Part shown: positions 45,501 through 58,312 of the stretch, one piece after another | Numbering within the stretch: position 1 is the first letter of the stretch | How the letters are laid out: each line of letters opens with the position of its first letter | Source: Megalobrama amblycephala | Taxonomy: Eukaryota > Chordata > Actinopteri > Cypriniformes > Xenocyprididae | Assembly: GCF_018812025.1 (NCBI RefSeq) | Contig: NC_063063.1 | Coordinates: forward strand, 7,352,942 to 7,416,941 | DNA: 64,000 nt | Direction of reading: 5' to 3' | Notes under the pieces: model-generated | The model's database searches: none | Told to the model about the DNA's origin: nothing | Seen by the model: the letters and a program-made list of their open reading frames with translations, nothing else | Made by a program: the position numbers and the translations under genes

Positions 45501-47315
45501 TGTCAACAGGCCCACTTGTTCTCAGGGATTGGACAGATAAAAGGGAGATTGTGGTCGCCTTGCCTCATGATATCAATTTGTGTGTGTTCTTTCAAGCTGG
45601 GCTTGTAAAAATAGCAGTGCCTTTGTGAGAGCCAGCGAAGAGTTATGGATGACTCTAATTTGAACGGGGGTGTCTGGAACTTCTAGGATTTGAACCGAGA
45701 TATCCACATGGCTTTTAAAAGTAGTAAACTAAACAATCCGTGAGTCATCTCCACTTCCGCACTTGTGTTTGTAGTGATTTTTAAATTCACTTCACCTCCT
45801 CCTCTGCTTTTAGCTATTAATTCTATGTAAAGTTAGATTTGTAAAGAAGAACTAAGGTTTAAATCCATCAAACATTGCTCCAATCTTCCACAGTGTGAAT
45901 GTCTTGGGTGGAGAGCTTGATCTCCTGAGAGCCTCCGGCTACGGACAATCTCTCCGCAATTTATGATGGATAATTATATCATCAACTATTGTCAAAAAGC
46001 CCTTGGAGGACTGCCTACGAAATACTCAAACAATTAGCAGCTCATTTTATCGATAGCTGGATTTTTAAAGCAATTAAGCTTCAAAAATTCCTTTGCAAAT
46101 TAATCAAAATCCCACTCATAATACTGAATTTGAGGAAAGAGGTATTTCGGCACCAGAGAGAGAAAGAGAGAAAGTGAGCTGTGGCTTTAAAATCAAAGCC
46201 AGCTGGAATATGCAAATGACAGTTTTATAATCAGCAGTGCTGTGGTGCTGATAGTGTTACGCTGAGTGTACAATCGCAGTTGAGCAAACTTCCTGAGGGA
46301 ACGCTGTCCCCACCACCACCACCAACAAACAACGGCCAGTTTTTCTCATCTCAGACTGGGAACAGTTTATTACACGAATATTTCAAAAAGCCCATTTCTA
46401 TTCTTGGCAAGCTGCAACCTCGTTGACTCATTCGAACACTATATGGAGTGTATACTTCAAGTTATCTATGCCACAAACACAAAATAAAAGCTTTGATTAT
46501 AGCAAAAACATTCTGGGTTTGTTATAGTCTGGGTGAGGAAGACAATTCTAGACTAGTCTCTCAACCAGTGACGGCACGTTCATTGTCCACCCGCAGTCCA
46601 CTCAATGACTGTATGATGCATATGTCATAAAACTGGACAGCATTTCTTCATCAAGCTCTAATAAAATTGGCTGGTGCATAGAAACAAAATTGCGTTTACA
46701 AGGCATTCTAACTGTCTGTTGTGCTTCATGCGAGTTATTCCTGTGAAATAATCCATACTAATTACTTTTGGATGGACAGAACAATGTGCACCAGACTTTA
46801 AGTTGTTAGTCAGATGTATGACTATAGGAGATTAACTCTGGCGTTGTGAATAATGTGGTCTTACAAGAACAACAGAAGCCAGGCCATGCATTCAGTTCTT
46901 TCACAATCCTGTTTTTCTCCCATTGGCTGAGGAAAAGGCTGCGTCTGTACTGCTCTCTCTCTCATGCTGTGGTCGCTGTCAAACCCATCATCCCCAACCT
47001 CCTCCCGCCGAAAATGAGGTCACACGGAAAAAACGAAAAGTAAAGCTATAAATAATACACAGCTACCGCAGTGAGTGCATTCTGAGAACAAGATATTTTC
47101 AGGGCACCATCTCTGCACAGAAATACCTTTCTTTAGGCAGATGAAAACATCTGTTTTGTTTTCCCAAAGCACTTTAGACTTTCTGTGCATCTGTTGTTGC
47201 ATAAGACAACAGAATCCAAAGCTTTAGAGCAGATATTTAGGTATGAATTAAATCAAATGTGAAATCAAAATGTACCTTTTTTAGTTTCCAACTGAAACTG
47301 ACTTCACATAAAGTA
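42501..47315. other. Non-coding stretch without recognised gene
   Basis: No recognisable gene. Small MITE ends occur at about 43620 and 43980-44015 (TTTTCATTTTTGGATAAACT). The section 45880-46260 is non-repetitive with long ordered AT-rich words such as AATTAGCAGCTCATTTTATC and homeodomain-like TAATT cores, making it the best candidate for a conserved enhancer in this half of the window. Confidence 0.45.
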
Positions 47316-48908
47316 CAAACCCGACTCCAAAAAAGTTGGGACACTGTACAAATTGTGAATAAAAACGGAATGCAATGATGTGGAAGTTTCAAATTTCAAT
47401 ATTTTATTCAGAATACAACATAGATTATATATCAAATGTTTAAACTGAGAAAATGTATCATTTTAAGGGAAAAATGAGTTGATTTTAAATTTCATGGCAT
47501 CAACACATCTCAAAAAAGTTGGGACAAGGCCATGTTTACCACTGTGTGGCATCCCCTCTTCTTTTTATAACAGTCTGCAAATGTCTGGGGACTGAGGAGA
47601 CAAGTTGCTCAAGTTTAGGAACAGGAATGTTGTCCCATTCTTGTCTAATACAGGCTTCTAGTTGCTCAACTGTCTTAGGTCTTCTTTGTCGCATCTTCCT
47701 CTTTATGATGCGCCAAATGTTTTCTATGGGTGAAAGATCTGGACTGCAGGCTGGCCATTTCAGTACCCGGATCCTTCTTCTACACAGCCATGATGTTGTA
47801 ATTGATGCAGTATGTGGTCTGGCATTGTCATGTTGGAAAATGCAAGGTCTTCCCTGAAAGAGACGACATCTGGATGGGAGCATATGTTGTTCTAGAACTT
47901 GGATATACCTTTCAGCATTGATGGTGCCTTTCCAGATGTGTAAGCTGCCCATGCCACACGCACTCATGCAACCCCATACCATCAGAGATGCAGGCTTCTG
48001 AACTGAGCGCTGATAACAACTTGGGTTGTCCTTGTCCTCTTTAGTCCGGATGACACGGCATCCCAGTTTTCCAAAAAGAACTTCAAATTTTGATTCGTCT
48101 GACCACAGAACAGTTTTCCACTTTGCCACAGTCCATTTTAAATGAGCCTTGGCCCAGAGAAAATGCCTGCGCTTCTGGATCATGTTTAGATATGGCTTCT
48201 TTTTTGACCTATAGAGTTTTAGCCGGCAATGGCGAATGGTACGGTGGATTGTGTTCACCGACAATGTTTTCTGGAAGTATTACTGAGCCCATGTTGTGAT
48301 TTCCATTACAGTAGCATTGCTGTATGTGATGAAGTGCCATCTAAGGGCCGAAGATCACGGGCATCCAGTATGGTTTTCCGGCCTTGACCCTTACACACAG
48401 AGATTGTTCCAGATTCTCTGAATCTTTGGATGATATTATGCACTGTAGATGATGATAACTTCAAACTCTTTGCAATTTTTCTCTGAGAAACTCCTTTCTG
48501 ATATTGCTCCACTATTTTTCGCCACAGCATTGGGGGAATTGGTGATCCTCTGCCCATCTTGGACTTCTGAGAGACACTGCCACTCAGAGGCTCTTTTTAT
48601 ACCCAATCATGTTGCCAATTGACCTAATAAGTTGCAAATTGGTCCTCCAGCTGTTCCTTATATGTACATTTAACTTTTCCGGCCTCTTATTGCTACCTGT
48701 CCCAACTTTTTTGGAATGTGTAGCTCTCATGAAATCCAAAATGAGCCAACATTTGGCATGACATTTCAAAATGTCTCACTTTCAACATTTGATATGTTAT
48801 CTATATTATATTGTGAATAAAATATAAGTTTATGAGATTTGTAAATTATTGCATTCATTTTTTATTCACAATTTGTACAGTGTCCCAACTTTTTTGGAAT
48901 CGGGTTTG
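47316..48908 (-). mobile_element. Tc1/mariner element, copy 1, with IR/DR ends
   Basis: 1593 bp flanked by TA on both sides (47314-47315 and 48909-48910). Both ends read CAAACCCGANTCCAAAAAAG inward, with imperfect inverted arms of about 200 bp. Each arm carries two direct copies of CAAAAAAGTTGGGACA: outer at 47326-47343 and 48881-48898, inner at 47511-47526 and 48698-48715. This is the IR/DR layout described for Sleeping Beauty-type Tc1 elements. The transposase gene inside runs on the minus strand and is broken. Confidence 0.92.
47536..48557 (-). pseudogene. Broken Tc1-family transposase, copy 1
   Basis: The gene starts MGRGSPIPPMLWRKIVEQYQ with a paired-like helix-turn-helix (SQRKIAKSLKLSSSTVHNII). 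The catalytic core carries [18 protein letters not shown] and SPDLSPIEN, which places 34 residues between the second Asp and the Glu (DD34E), as in active Tc1 enzymes. By comparison with copy 2, one base is missing near 48346, which shifts the frame after DARDLR, and a TAA replaces a Glu codon within WAQ.Y near 48290. Both lesions inactivate it. It belongs to the element at 47316-48908. Confidence 0.9.
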
Positions 48909-49880
48909 TACATACATACAGTACAGTGTGTTTAGCTATTAAGACATTGTTTCAGCAAACCTGCTTTCAGGTCTGACTCAATTCTGGCATTTTCATGATT
49001 CAATCAATATCTGATGTATAATGTTATGTCTTTTTTTTTTTTTTTTTTGAACATCCTGTTTCACTGAAAATTGTGTTACATTACAGAAGTGAAATGGGTT
49101 GTGAATACAGTTTCATATTTAACAATACCTTGACATCGCTGCAAAGGAAACGATGTACACTTGAGAAAGGTATATAAATGTTTAAGAACGCATGAAACAA
49201 AAAGTCCTGAAATAGGACATTTAACGAAAAATGTAGGGCAGGACTTTTATTTTATCCATCGGGAATTAACTGAATGGCAAAACTGAGCATACCATACCAG
49301 AATGGAGCCAGGCCTGAATGTGAGTTTGCTAAAACAAATGCCTAAATAGCTATTTGGCTACTGGGCAACATTACCCAGTAGTTATGAGAGGGAGGACATT
49401 AAAGAAAGACGTTCAGAGGTGAATAAATTATTGATGAAAAATTACAAAGACAAACATTGTTTTCTTAGGAATAACATGCAGCAATGAATTGTATACAATA
49501 GGAGCAGGAACGTGTAATAAGAGCATAAACATGTATTTTGATTCCATGTTGACTTCAAATAATGTTTTAACAAAACCAGAAAAGAAAATACTTTATTCCA
49601 CACATTAAAACCAAAATAAGACAGAAGATAATCACAACACATTATTTTCTACAGAAATAAGCCCTTTAATTTGAAAGTCTCACTGATTTCAGCTTGTTTT
49701 TCCACTCTCTCTCTCTTTCAAAGCAGCTCAGCTCTAACATGAAAGGCTCAGAATGAGGACAGAACAGCCTGCCAAATAACATTTTTCTGAAGCTGGAGGC
49801 ATGTGGCCAAAAAGAAATCTGTAAAGAAAGAGGAAGGGCAAGCGTGCATTACATTTATTATAAGACAGGCACTCTGCTTG

Positions 49881-49902
49881 CTCTCTCTCTCTCTCTCTCT
49901 CT
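49881..49902. repeat. (CT)n microsatellite
   Basis: Uninterrupted CT run of about 11 units. Confidence 0.95.
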
Positions 49903-52586
49903 GAACACGGGCCAGCGGTATTAATTCATGTTTTTAGATTGGAGACGCAGTGGTTTGGGTGCACTGCAGTCTGATCAAATGAACAGGGAGGAGGGCAGTG
50001 ATGGGGTGGCCTTGACCTTCATCAGGTCAGTCGGTCTATAGATCTAGCAATTTCAGCATGCATGATGTAATATCTGGCAAAGAAACAAAATAAACAACCC
50101 CTAGTCCAGAAAGAAGTGTTGTTTACACCTGCAGCTGCAGTGCTCACTGGTTGAGCTGTATTTACATTGAACTTATTCACATCTCAGTTAATCTATGCCA
50201 CGAGCAAGAGCAAGCCTTTAAAGTCAACATGAATTAAAACTGACCCCATTTACTTTCTTAAAGAATGTTTCTGATTTTATTGAGCATTTTCCAAAGAAAA
50301 AAAATGGTTTGTATTCATAATCTTTCATAAAAAATATGACTTTCTCCATCACCTTCGGAAACAACTTTCTTTTCTGATGACATCACTTAGGTCACATATG
50401 CTATTAGATTCTTTGTTGAGTAAATAAAGTCATACACTGTATATAAAGTAAATAAAAAAAGATAGTGATTGGCAGAGTGTAATGGTAAAAGACTTTAAAA
50501 ATGCTACAGTAAAAACCTGTTAATTTGTTAACCGTAAGTTAGCGCAACAGTCAAATTAATCCGTCTAACACACGTTTGCATGAAAAAACTGCTCAGTGCA
50601 AAAATGCATTCTCTGTGAAAATAAACTAGACACCTGCGACGTCCAAACGGGCTTAATGCTAGCTATGAGCGTGCACCATTTTGCGCTGTCATGTTTATTT
50701 GTACCGGAACTTATTCTTCCCAAATGAGACCTTCTGTGCATGTCGATGTCCGCTATGTGTATGAAGGAGCTGCCTGAGCCCTGCTACCACCCCCAACACG
50801 GAGAGCAGATAAGATAACAGAGGTAGCGTGATCTGTAAAATGTTGGTGACATTCATTTTTGTGTAAGCATAATAGGCAATATACTGCTTCACCAAAAATG
50901 ATCAAGGTCACGTCCATATATTGTGCGATAAGCTGATATATTGATTATCACAATAGGCCTAACCATGATGGTGTTTAGTTTTGTTTGAATGACACTGTGC
51001 ACCTTTTATATATTAGTATTTACTTTCTTAGCTTGTGGAAAAGCTGATTGTGATGATCTTTGACTTTCTCATCACCACCTGTTTATGGTGGTTGTCAGTG
51101 TATTACAAAAGGTACAAAACAGACATTAGTACTTCAATATGTTGGAATATTAATATTATATCAGTTTATGAAATTTATTTTTTTTACTGTAAATTTAATG
51201 TTACCATTTTTTAAGGTGAATTTGCTTACCGTAAATTTAATGAAATTTGTTTCACAACGTACGCTATATTTTTGTGTCTGAGTATCCAGATTCACAGAGA
51301 AATGTTCACATTACAGAAATAAAACTGGTTGACAATGACAATTCACATGTATTTCCTGATAACCAGAGCATGTTACTCTGGCTTTCTCTTTAAATGGACT
51401 CACCTTGTTGCAAAGAGCACCGATCCTTGCTGTATCCTGACTCATAGATACACCAGATTCACACCAGTGATTCTCTTATTTCCTGATCTCAGCGTGGCGG
51501 TAGCACAGTGCTAGTTTGTTTTGATTGCATCTGCAGGAGAAATCTGTAACTCCTGAAGTCACCTGTGCAATCTAATCACCAGACATGTGTCTGGACGGCA
51601 AAGTCCTGCTTCATTAGATGAAAGAAAATGGAAGTTGTAATGTAATATCACTGGTTACATCACTGGCTTCCACTTGCATAATAGGGTGCCACAACAGGGC
51701 AGAGTAGCCTTGATCTGATGCTGACCCAAACACCTGCGTACCACTGAACTTAAGAACATGCTTAATACCTGACTGCCTGCCTGTGCAGAAATAGCACAGC
51801 CGCCGAACCTTCGTAACACTGCAACCTCAGCTGATAAGCTTCTAATCTGCTATTCTTTATCTTAAACGTGAACAAATGAGTGACTCAAAAAGTTACAACC
51901 CTACTAGGTCTAACTACAGCACTTATGAATTAAGAAATAATTCACCTATAATTGACATTTCTGGCATTATTTACTCGCCTGCATGTTGTTCTTTCTTCTG
52001 GAGCACAGGGTATCTCCAATTATATATTGTTACTTATGTTTTGTATATTTGTATTTTTATCTTGTCACTAGTAATGACTCCCTGCCTAGGGACGATAGAT
52101 GTAAATTAGCAAATTTTGCAAATTAGTTGTAAATTTAGTAAATTAGTTGCTAAATTAGTTATAAATTATGTTGCTATAATCTGGCATGTTTACATTTTGT
52201 ATTTTATACTGATGTTCATTAATGTGCATTGTCCCTATTACAAGTAAATAAACAATAGATTATTCATGCTGCTCTTTTCCATACAAGGAAAATGAAGTCC
52301 AGAGGCTAGTATGTCTCGTAACTGAATGGGGTGCATCAAATTTGAATATGTGCATATTCAAATTAAATGAATGATATTTCTTAACTACTACTTTTTACTT
52401 CTAATTTTGTTCCTCACACACTATAGTATGACTATATAGGATATATATGAATATAGGTCATATGCACTTCTTTTATGATGCATTTATCATTGTATTTGGA
52501 GACTGACAGTCCTTGGTTACCATTTATTTGTATCGAGAGAAAAAAAAAGAAAGAAACCTGAAAGTTAGTCAATGGCAATGGCATTA

Positions 52587-52640
52587 GTGTGAGTAAATAA
52601 TGACCGAATTATCATTTCTTGTGTAAACTATCCCTTTAAA
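52587..52640. repeat. End of a TTAAAGGGATAGTT MITE
   Basis: GTGAGTAAATAATGACCGAA followed by ATTATCATTTCTTGTGTAAA and CTATCCCTTTAA is the right terminus of the 8086-8560 type family. Its partner end was not found. Confidence 0.6.
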
Positions 52641-52659
52641 CAGTTGTGTGTAGGACACG

Positions 52660-52800
52660 TGAGGCGACGGTTTCTGGGTCGCAGCAGTGCGATGCGGCCC
52701 GTTTCCGAGCAGGTGTGTGAGCGTATTCATTTCCCCGGCTCGTCTATCACCGGCTACGTCTTTCTCGGCTGATAATCCTCTCTTCCCGTTTCCCTCCATG
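52660..52800. promoter_or_regulatory. CpG-dense stretch
   Basis: About a dozen CpG in 140 bases (for example GAGGCGACGGTTTCTGGGTC and GCGATGCGGCCC) in CpG-poor surroundings. No exon is recognised. It could be a small CpG island of an unannotated transcript or a regulatory element; support is compositional only. Confidence 0.25.
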
Positions 52801-53009
52801 CCGAGAGCGTGTTGCACAGATTTGAAGCGTGTGACATTAATAAGAAAGTCTCTTTTTCATAAAAGGACTCCAGCAGAGATGAGCTCGTGGGGCTTAGCAG
52901 AGGCGTGTGTACGGCACATGTGCACGAGAGACAGAATAAGCAGCAGGACAGGCAGAGAATGGTAGAGCCCTGCTATGTATGTCTATAAGTCAGTGACCTT
53001 CTACGGGGC

Positions 53010-53011
<2 letters not shown>

Positions 53012-53060
<49 letters not shown>
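53012..53060. repeat. (GT)n microsatellite
   Basis: GT run of about 22 units with one GTAT interruption near the end. Confidence 0.97.
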
Positions 53061-53062
<2 letters not shown>

Positions 53063-54454
53063 ATAATAGTCTGAATCTTTAACACACTCAGTCAAATGCT
53101 CAGGAGTCATGAGCTGCATATCTGCTGAATCTGTAGTGATGCTGATAATGTGATCTATTAACTGTGTGGTTCATTTTCACAAGCTGTGTTTCTGGCAGCA
53201 TTACACTGTGTTCTAATCAGGCGCAACGTGATAAGATTTCAGCAACAAGCAATTTGTCTGTTCACACTGAACATAAAAATACTGCGTGATGACACACAAT
53301 CAATCAAAAAACGCAACCAATCAGAAATATTTTCTCTGATTGCTTCTGCTGTCTGCATCATTTATATGTTTTTTTTTTCTTGTGCAATTTTAGGGATTTG
53401 TCATTAAATATCTAATATTTCTATATTTAATAATTAAAATACATGAGAAGTGGTACTTCAAATTTCATTGTATGAGGGACTACATGACAGGATGTCCCTG
53501 AATCCAAGCGACTGACAAAATGTGGTGTCAACGTCATGTATTATAGTCACGGCTGATTAGGACAAAAAAAAAAAAAAAAATCAGCAACAAGAGAAGAAGA
53601 GATGACTTGTATCATGTTGTGCCAGACAATTTTGATTTCCCACACACTTATGTTTCATGGAGACCGGAAGAGAAAGTTTTCTTCTGCGCAGTTTGTGCAC
53701 ATACTGAACTTTGCTATTCCTGTTATGGAAGTCAGTCTGAGCTACACACTGCTGTCAGCACAGAGATAAAGGAATGAGAAAAAGAAGAGAAAAAAGCCAC
53801 AAAGCCTAGAGCACTGTCCGCCACCACATGGCAGACAGAGAAAGAGAAAAGGTGGATGAGCTTGTTTAGTCTCAGCAGTTGCAGTGTCCTAAGGACAGCC
53901 CTGCTAAGCAGATAAAACATTATTATTGAATTAATTATTTTAAATAAATGACTTTCATTGCAATGTACAAGACTATTCAATATATTGCAATTCTACATAT
54001 GTATGAAATCTCTGAACATTACATATTGACAAAAGGATGAACAGGGCTCCTGTCCTTGTCTACCAATCTATAATAAGTTCAATTTTGATAAATAAAGGTC
54101 CTTTCACACCAAAAGTGAAAGGAATAACCTTCAGAGTGATCACAAATGTGATGTTTATCGAAAGATATTTTTTTGCTTATTAGTATGGTTGAATTGGACC
54201 ATTGAAGGTCAGCAGCAAAGACATTGGTTAATAAAGTGAGAATAAATACATAAAGTATATTTGTTTCATTTAATATATTTAATTATTGCAGGTTTGTGCA
54301 ATATTCTGAGATTGCATTTCACTGTTTTTATTCATTTTGAGGAATAGTGACTCACATTTAGTCCAGAACTACAATAACTGTCATGTTTACACACAACACC
54401 TCTGCACTTACTCATGATTTATCTCAACATGGAGACAAAAGAGATGCCAGTCAA

Positions 54455-54609
54455 TACAAGGGAAAACAAAGTAACTTGAGTTACTTATTTGAAAAAGTAA
54501 CTCTGATATTTTGTTGTAAATTTCAAAGTAATACGTTACTTTACTAGTTACTTGAAAAAAATCTGTTTACGTAACTCGCATTACTTGTAATGCGTTACCC
54601 CCAACACTG
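54455..54609. mobile_element. hAT-type element end (TAACGC-rich, ends CAACACTG)
   Basis: The right end ATGCGTTACCCCCAACACTG and multiple GTAACT/AGTTAC words match the common teleost repeat whose end reads CAGTGTTGGGGGTAACGC. No left inverted end is evident, so it is a truncated copy. Confidence 0.55.
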
Positions 54610-56705
54610 GTTATAATGTATTTTAACTTTTCATAAATAATTGTAAGCAAAGTTAAAATGCATTATAATATTTGCAGATTCCTTGTTACATCTGAAATTG
54701 GTTGTTTGTCATGTTTTCATGCATTATACTTTCTAAAAGCATAACATAAGTATTATTCCATGATGTGGCCATATGGGCCAAACTGTGGTTAGAATTATTC
54801 ATTAAACTATACAATACATTACAGTGCATTAACAAGGCATAATTTAATGCATTAGAAATACTTTTATAATGCATTATGTATAAAAGGCTTTAAGTAAAGT
54901 GTTACCAATATCTTTTATCATTTTGCCAGAATACAGGACATAACTTAGCTTACATATTATATATTTTTATGTTTTTGTATATATTGAGAGGTTGTGCTTC
55001 GTATTTGTGCTACGTTTCTGTTTTATTTTTTAAAAATTCACTGTAAGGAACAGATTTTCCATGAAAAGTGTGCAAAGACTTGAGCCTACTTTTTGAAGAG
55101 GCCAGTCTAGGACTATAATTGGTACAAAAGTTCAGCCCTTCATGTCCTGTGGACCTTACGCTATGTAAATACTACTATCTATGACCTTTACACTGCTCAT
55201 TTGCACACAACACATTTCTGTCAATCATGCTAAAGCACTAGATTGTGTTACCCTGAGCACACTGAGTGGAAACACTGTGGGCCTCAGCCTTTGAACATAC
55301 AGGAACACACTGGCAACACGTCCCTTGTGGAATGCTAAACTGTTACTTATGCAGGCATATGGTGAAGTCATGCTTAAAACATACCATCTGCAATTATCAC
55401 AGTGAACACCCTATCGCTAGCTTCAATCTCAACCTCCAGTACATCAGAGGTGAAGTAGACCTTGTTTTTGGACACAAACCTACAGTTGAGCCAGCTGTAT
55501 GCAGCATTTCCCACGTGTTAAGGGCCGTTCACACAGGACACATTCTGAATTATGTTTTAATTCTTGGTCTGTATGTACACATGCTTCAGATGGACATCTC
55601 TGGTCATTGCATCACTGTCAGCATAGCCATTGCCATTGCCAGCTCTAATATGTTAAATGTGACAGTAAGTCATGGACATATTAAGAAACTACAAACATTA
55701 ATATCATTCTTTTCTGTAAAGCTGCTTAGAAACAGTGTGTATTGTGAAAAGCGCAATATAAAATACCTCTGAACATTCTAGTTGTCTATCCACTGACTTT
55801 CAAGAATGAAAAGAACAAAATATTTTTACCAACCATCAGCTGTTTTAACAACCATTTATACACTTCACCTGTAAGAGTAAAAGGAGCTTTTAAAAGCACT
55901 TCTTTTGATCCCTACATCCTGTTCCATTCCATCACGCTTCATATACGTAGAACGCAAGAACATGTCCTGTGTGAACATCCCCATACACTAGAGCTGGATA
56001 AACTGTCTCTATTTGAGGCTTCAAGCAACTTGGGATTGTGTAAACGGAAGTCTCTCTATAAATAAACCTTAATGAGAGAAGATGTATTAGAGACCACCAC
56101 AAAACTGCACCTCCCACAGTGAAGATTCAGTCCTGACCCCACACACTGAATCCTCTCATTAATATCCTTCCTGCAGTCACACACTAAAAGCAGGTCTGAT
56201 AAAAAGATGAGAGTGTTATACAATGTGCCCTCAGAATGACACATTATATGACACACATGCACACACAAGAGCAGAGACAACACACAGGTAAGCCACAGAG
56301 GTCTCACTTCCTGCCACACAGCTGCTGTCAATGCGGGGGTGCTTCCTCTGGCATCACAAGAAAGATGACAGAAAGAGAGAAACAGTAGTATTATGACAGG
56401 AAGCAGGCCTTGGGGCGACAGACAGGGTTTTTTTGTAATTTTTTTTTAAAGGCAGTCTCAGTAAAGGGTCACTGTACAGAGTTCAACAATTTCTGCTGGC
56501 CCAGACAGGCCTGTAGTTCAGATTTTAGCCTGCTGGCAGTTTCAATGGCTACACCACAAAAATGTTTTATTTGTATCACTGTATTTTCATACGTGTCAGG
56601 AAAAAAAAAAAAAAACAGATCTGGACATTATGCACCTATTATGTAGCTTCATGACAGACTATTAATTTAAAAAACACTTTTGCTGGAAAATGAAGGTATA
56701 AAATT
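54610..56705. other. Non-coding stretch with an L2-like tail
   Basis: No recognisable gene. The frame 55266-55772 runs into the repeat tail at about 55500-55775 and is therefore not taken as a gene. Confidence 0.5.
55500..55775 (+). mobile_element. LINE/SINE 3' tail remnant, L2-like
   Basis: It ends TCTGTAAAGCTGCTTAGAAA, CAGTGTGTATTGTGAAAAGC and GCAATATAAAATAC. This resembles the 3' tail of fish L2 elements and of SINEs mobilised by them. The upstream boundary is not clear. Confidence 0.5.
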
Positions 56706-56744
56706 ATAGGGCAGTAAAATCGATTAAAATCGATTATATATATA

Positions 56745-58312
56745 CAAACCCGATTCGAAAAAAGTTGGGACACTGTACAAATTGTGAATAAAAACAGAAT
56801 GCAATGATGTGGAAGTTTCAAATTTCAATATTTTATTCAGAATACAACATAGATGACAATGTATCATTTTAAGGGAAAAATAAGTTGATTTTAAATTTCA
56901 TGGCATCAACACATCTCAAAAAAGTTGGGACAAGGCCATGTTTACCACTGTGTGGCATCCTCTCTTCTTTTTATAACAGTCTGCAAATGTCTGGGGACTG
57001 AGGAGACAAGTTGTTCAAGTTTAGGAATAGGAATGTTGTCCCATTCTTGTCTAATACAGGCTTCTAGTTGCTCAACTGTCTTTGGTCTTCTTTGTCGCAT
57101 CTTCCTCTTTATGATGTGCCAAATGTTTTCTATGGGTGAAAGATCTGGACTGTAGGCTGGCCATTTCAGTACCCGGATCCTCCTACGCAGCCATGATGTT
57201 GTAATTGATGCAGTATGTGGTCTGGCATTGTCATGTTGGAAAATGCAAGGTCTTCTCTGAAAGAGACGACGTCTGGATGGGAGCATATGTTGTTCTAGAA
57301 CTTGGATATACCTTTCAGCATTGATGGTGCCTTTCCAGATGTGTAAGCTGCCCATGCCACACGCACTCATGCAACCCCATACCATCAGAGATGCAGGCTT
57401 CTGAACTGAGCGCTGATAACAACTTGGGTTGTCCTTGTCCTCTTTAGTCCAGATGACATGGCGTCCAAGTTTTCCAAAAAGAACTTCAAATTTTGATTCG
57501 TCTGACCACAGAACAGTTTTCCACTTTGCCACAGTCAGTCCATTTTAAATGAACCTTGGCCCAGAGAAAACGCCTGCGCTTCTGGATCATGTTTAGATAT
57601 GGCTTCTTTTCTTGACCTATAGAGTTTTAGCCGGCAACGGTGAATGGCACGGTGGATTGTGTTCAACGACAATGTTTTCTGGAAGTATTCCTGAGCCCAT
57701 GTTGTGATTTCCATTACAGTAGCATTCCTGTATGTGATGCAGTGCCGTCTAAGGGCCCGAAGATCACGGGCATCCAGTATGGTTTTCCGACCTTGACCCT
57801 TGCGCACAGAGATTATTCCAGATTCTCTGAATCTTTGGATGATATTATGCACTGTAGATGATGATAACTTCAAACTCTTTGTAGTTTTTCTCTGAGAAAC
57901 TCCTTTCTGATATTGCTCCACTATTTTTCGCCGCAGCATTGGGGGAATTGGTGATCTTCTGCCCATCTTGACTTCTGAGAGACACTGCCACTCAGAGGCT
58001 CTTTTTATACCCAATCATGTTGCCAATTGACCTAATAAGTTGCAAATTGGTCCTCCAGCTGTTCCTTATATGCACATTTAACTTTTCCGGCCTCTTATTG
58101 CTACCTGTCCCAACTTTTTTGGAATGTGTAGCTCTCATGAAATCCAAAATGAGCCAATATTTGGCATGACATTTCAAAATGTCTCACTTTCAACATTTGA
58201 TATGTTATATTCTATTGTGAATAAAATATAAGTTTATGAGATTTATAAATTATTGCATTCCTTTTTTGTTCACAATTTGTACAGTGTCCCAACTTTTTTG
58301 GAATTGAGTTTG
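56745..58312 (-). mobile_element. Tc1/mariner element, copy 2, nested in the hAT-like element
   Basis: 1568 bp with TA on both sides (56743-56744 and 58313-58314). Same ends and internal IR/DR motifs as copy 1; by eye the two copies agree at roughly 95% of positions and lie in the same orientation 9.4 kb apart. Inserted in a TATATATA stretch. Confidence 0.92.
56942..58014 (-). pseudogene. Broken Tc1-family transposase, copy 2
   Basis: The gene covers the same family sequence as copy 1. The N-terminal frame 58014-57535 includes the helix-turn-helix region and EITTWAQEYFQKTLSLNTIH intact, where copy 1 has its lesions. It is shifted by an extra base near 57612 and by an extra four bases (CAGT repeated) near 57535-57540, so the catalytic part lies in another frame (57532-56942). 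One codon is missing after WLR, leaving 33 rather than 34 residues between HDNARPH and SPIEN. It therefore has at least two independent inactivating changes. Confidence 0.9.

Larger units (their letters stand above)
48909..54454. other. Non-coding stretch with microsatellites and a CpG cluster
   Basis: No recognisable gene. It contains a T run at 49029-49049, a CT run at 49881-49902, a CpG-dense stretch at about 52660-52800 and a GT run at 53012-53060. The remainder is AT-rich. Confidence 0.5.

Noticed and set aside
55266..55772. 168-codon plus-strand frame
   Set aside because: Its second half runs through an L2-like repeat tail, so the frame is fortuitous.
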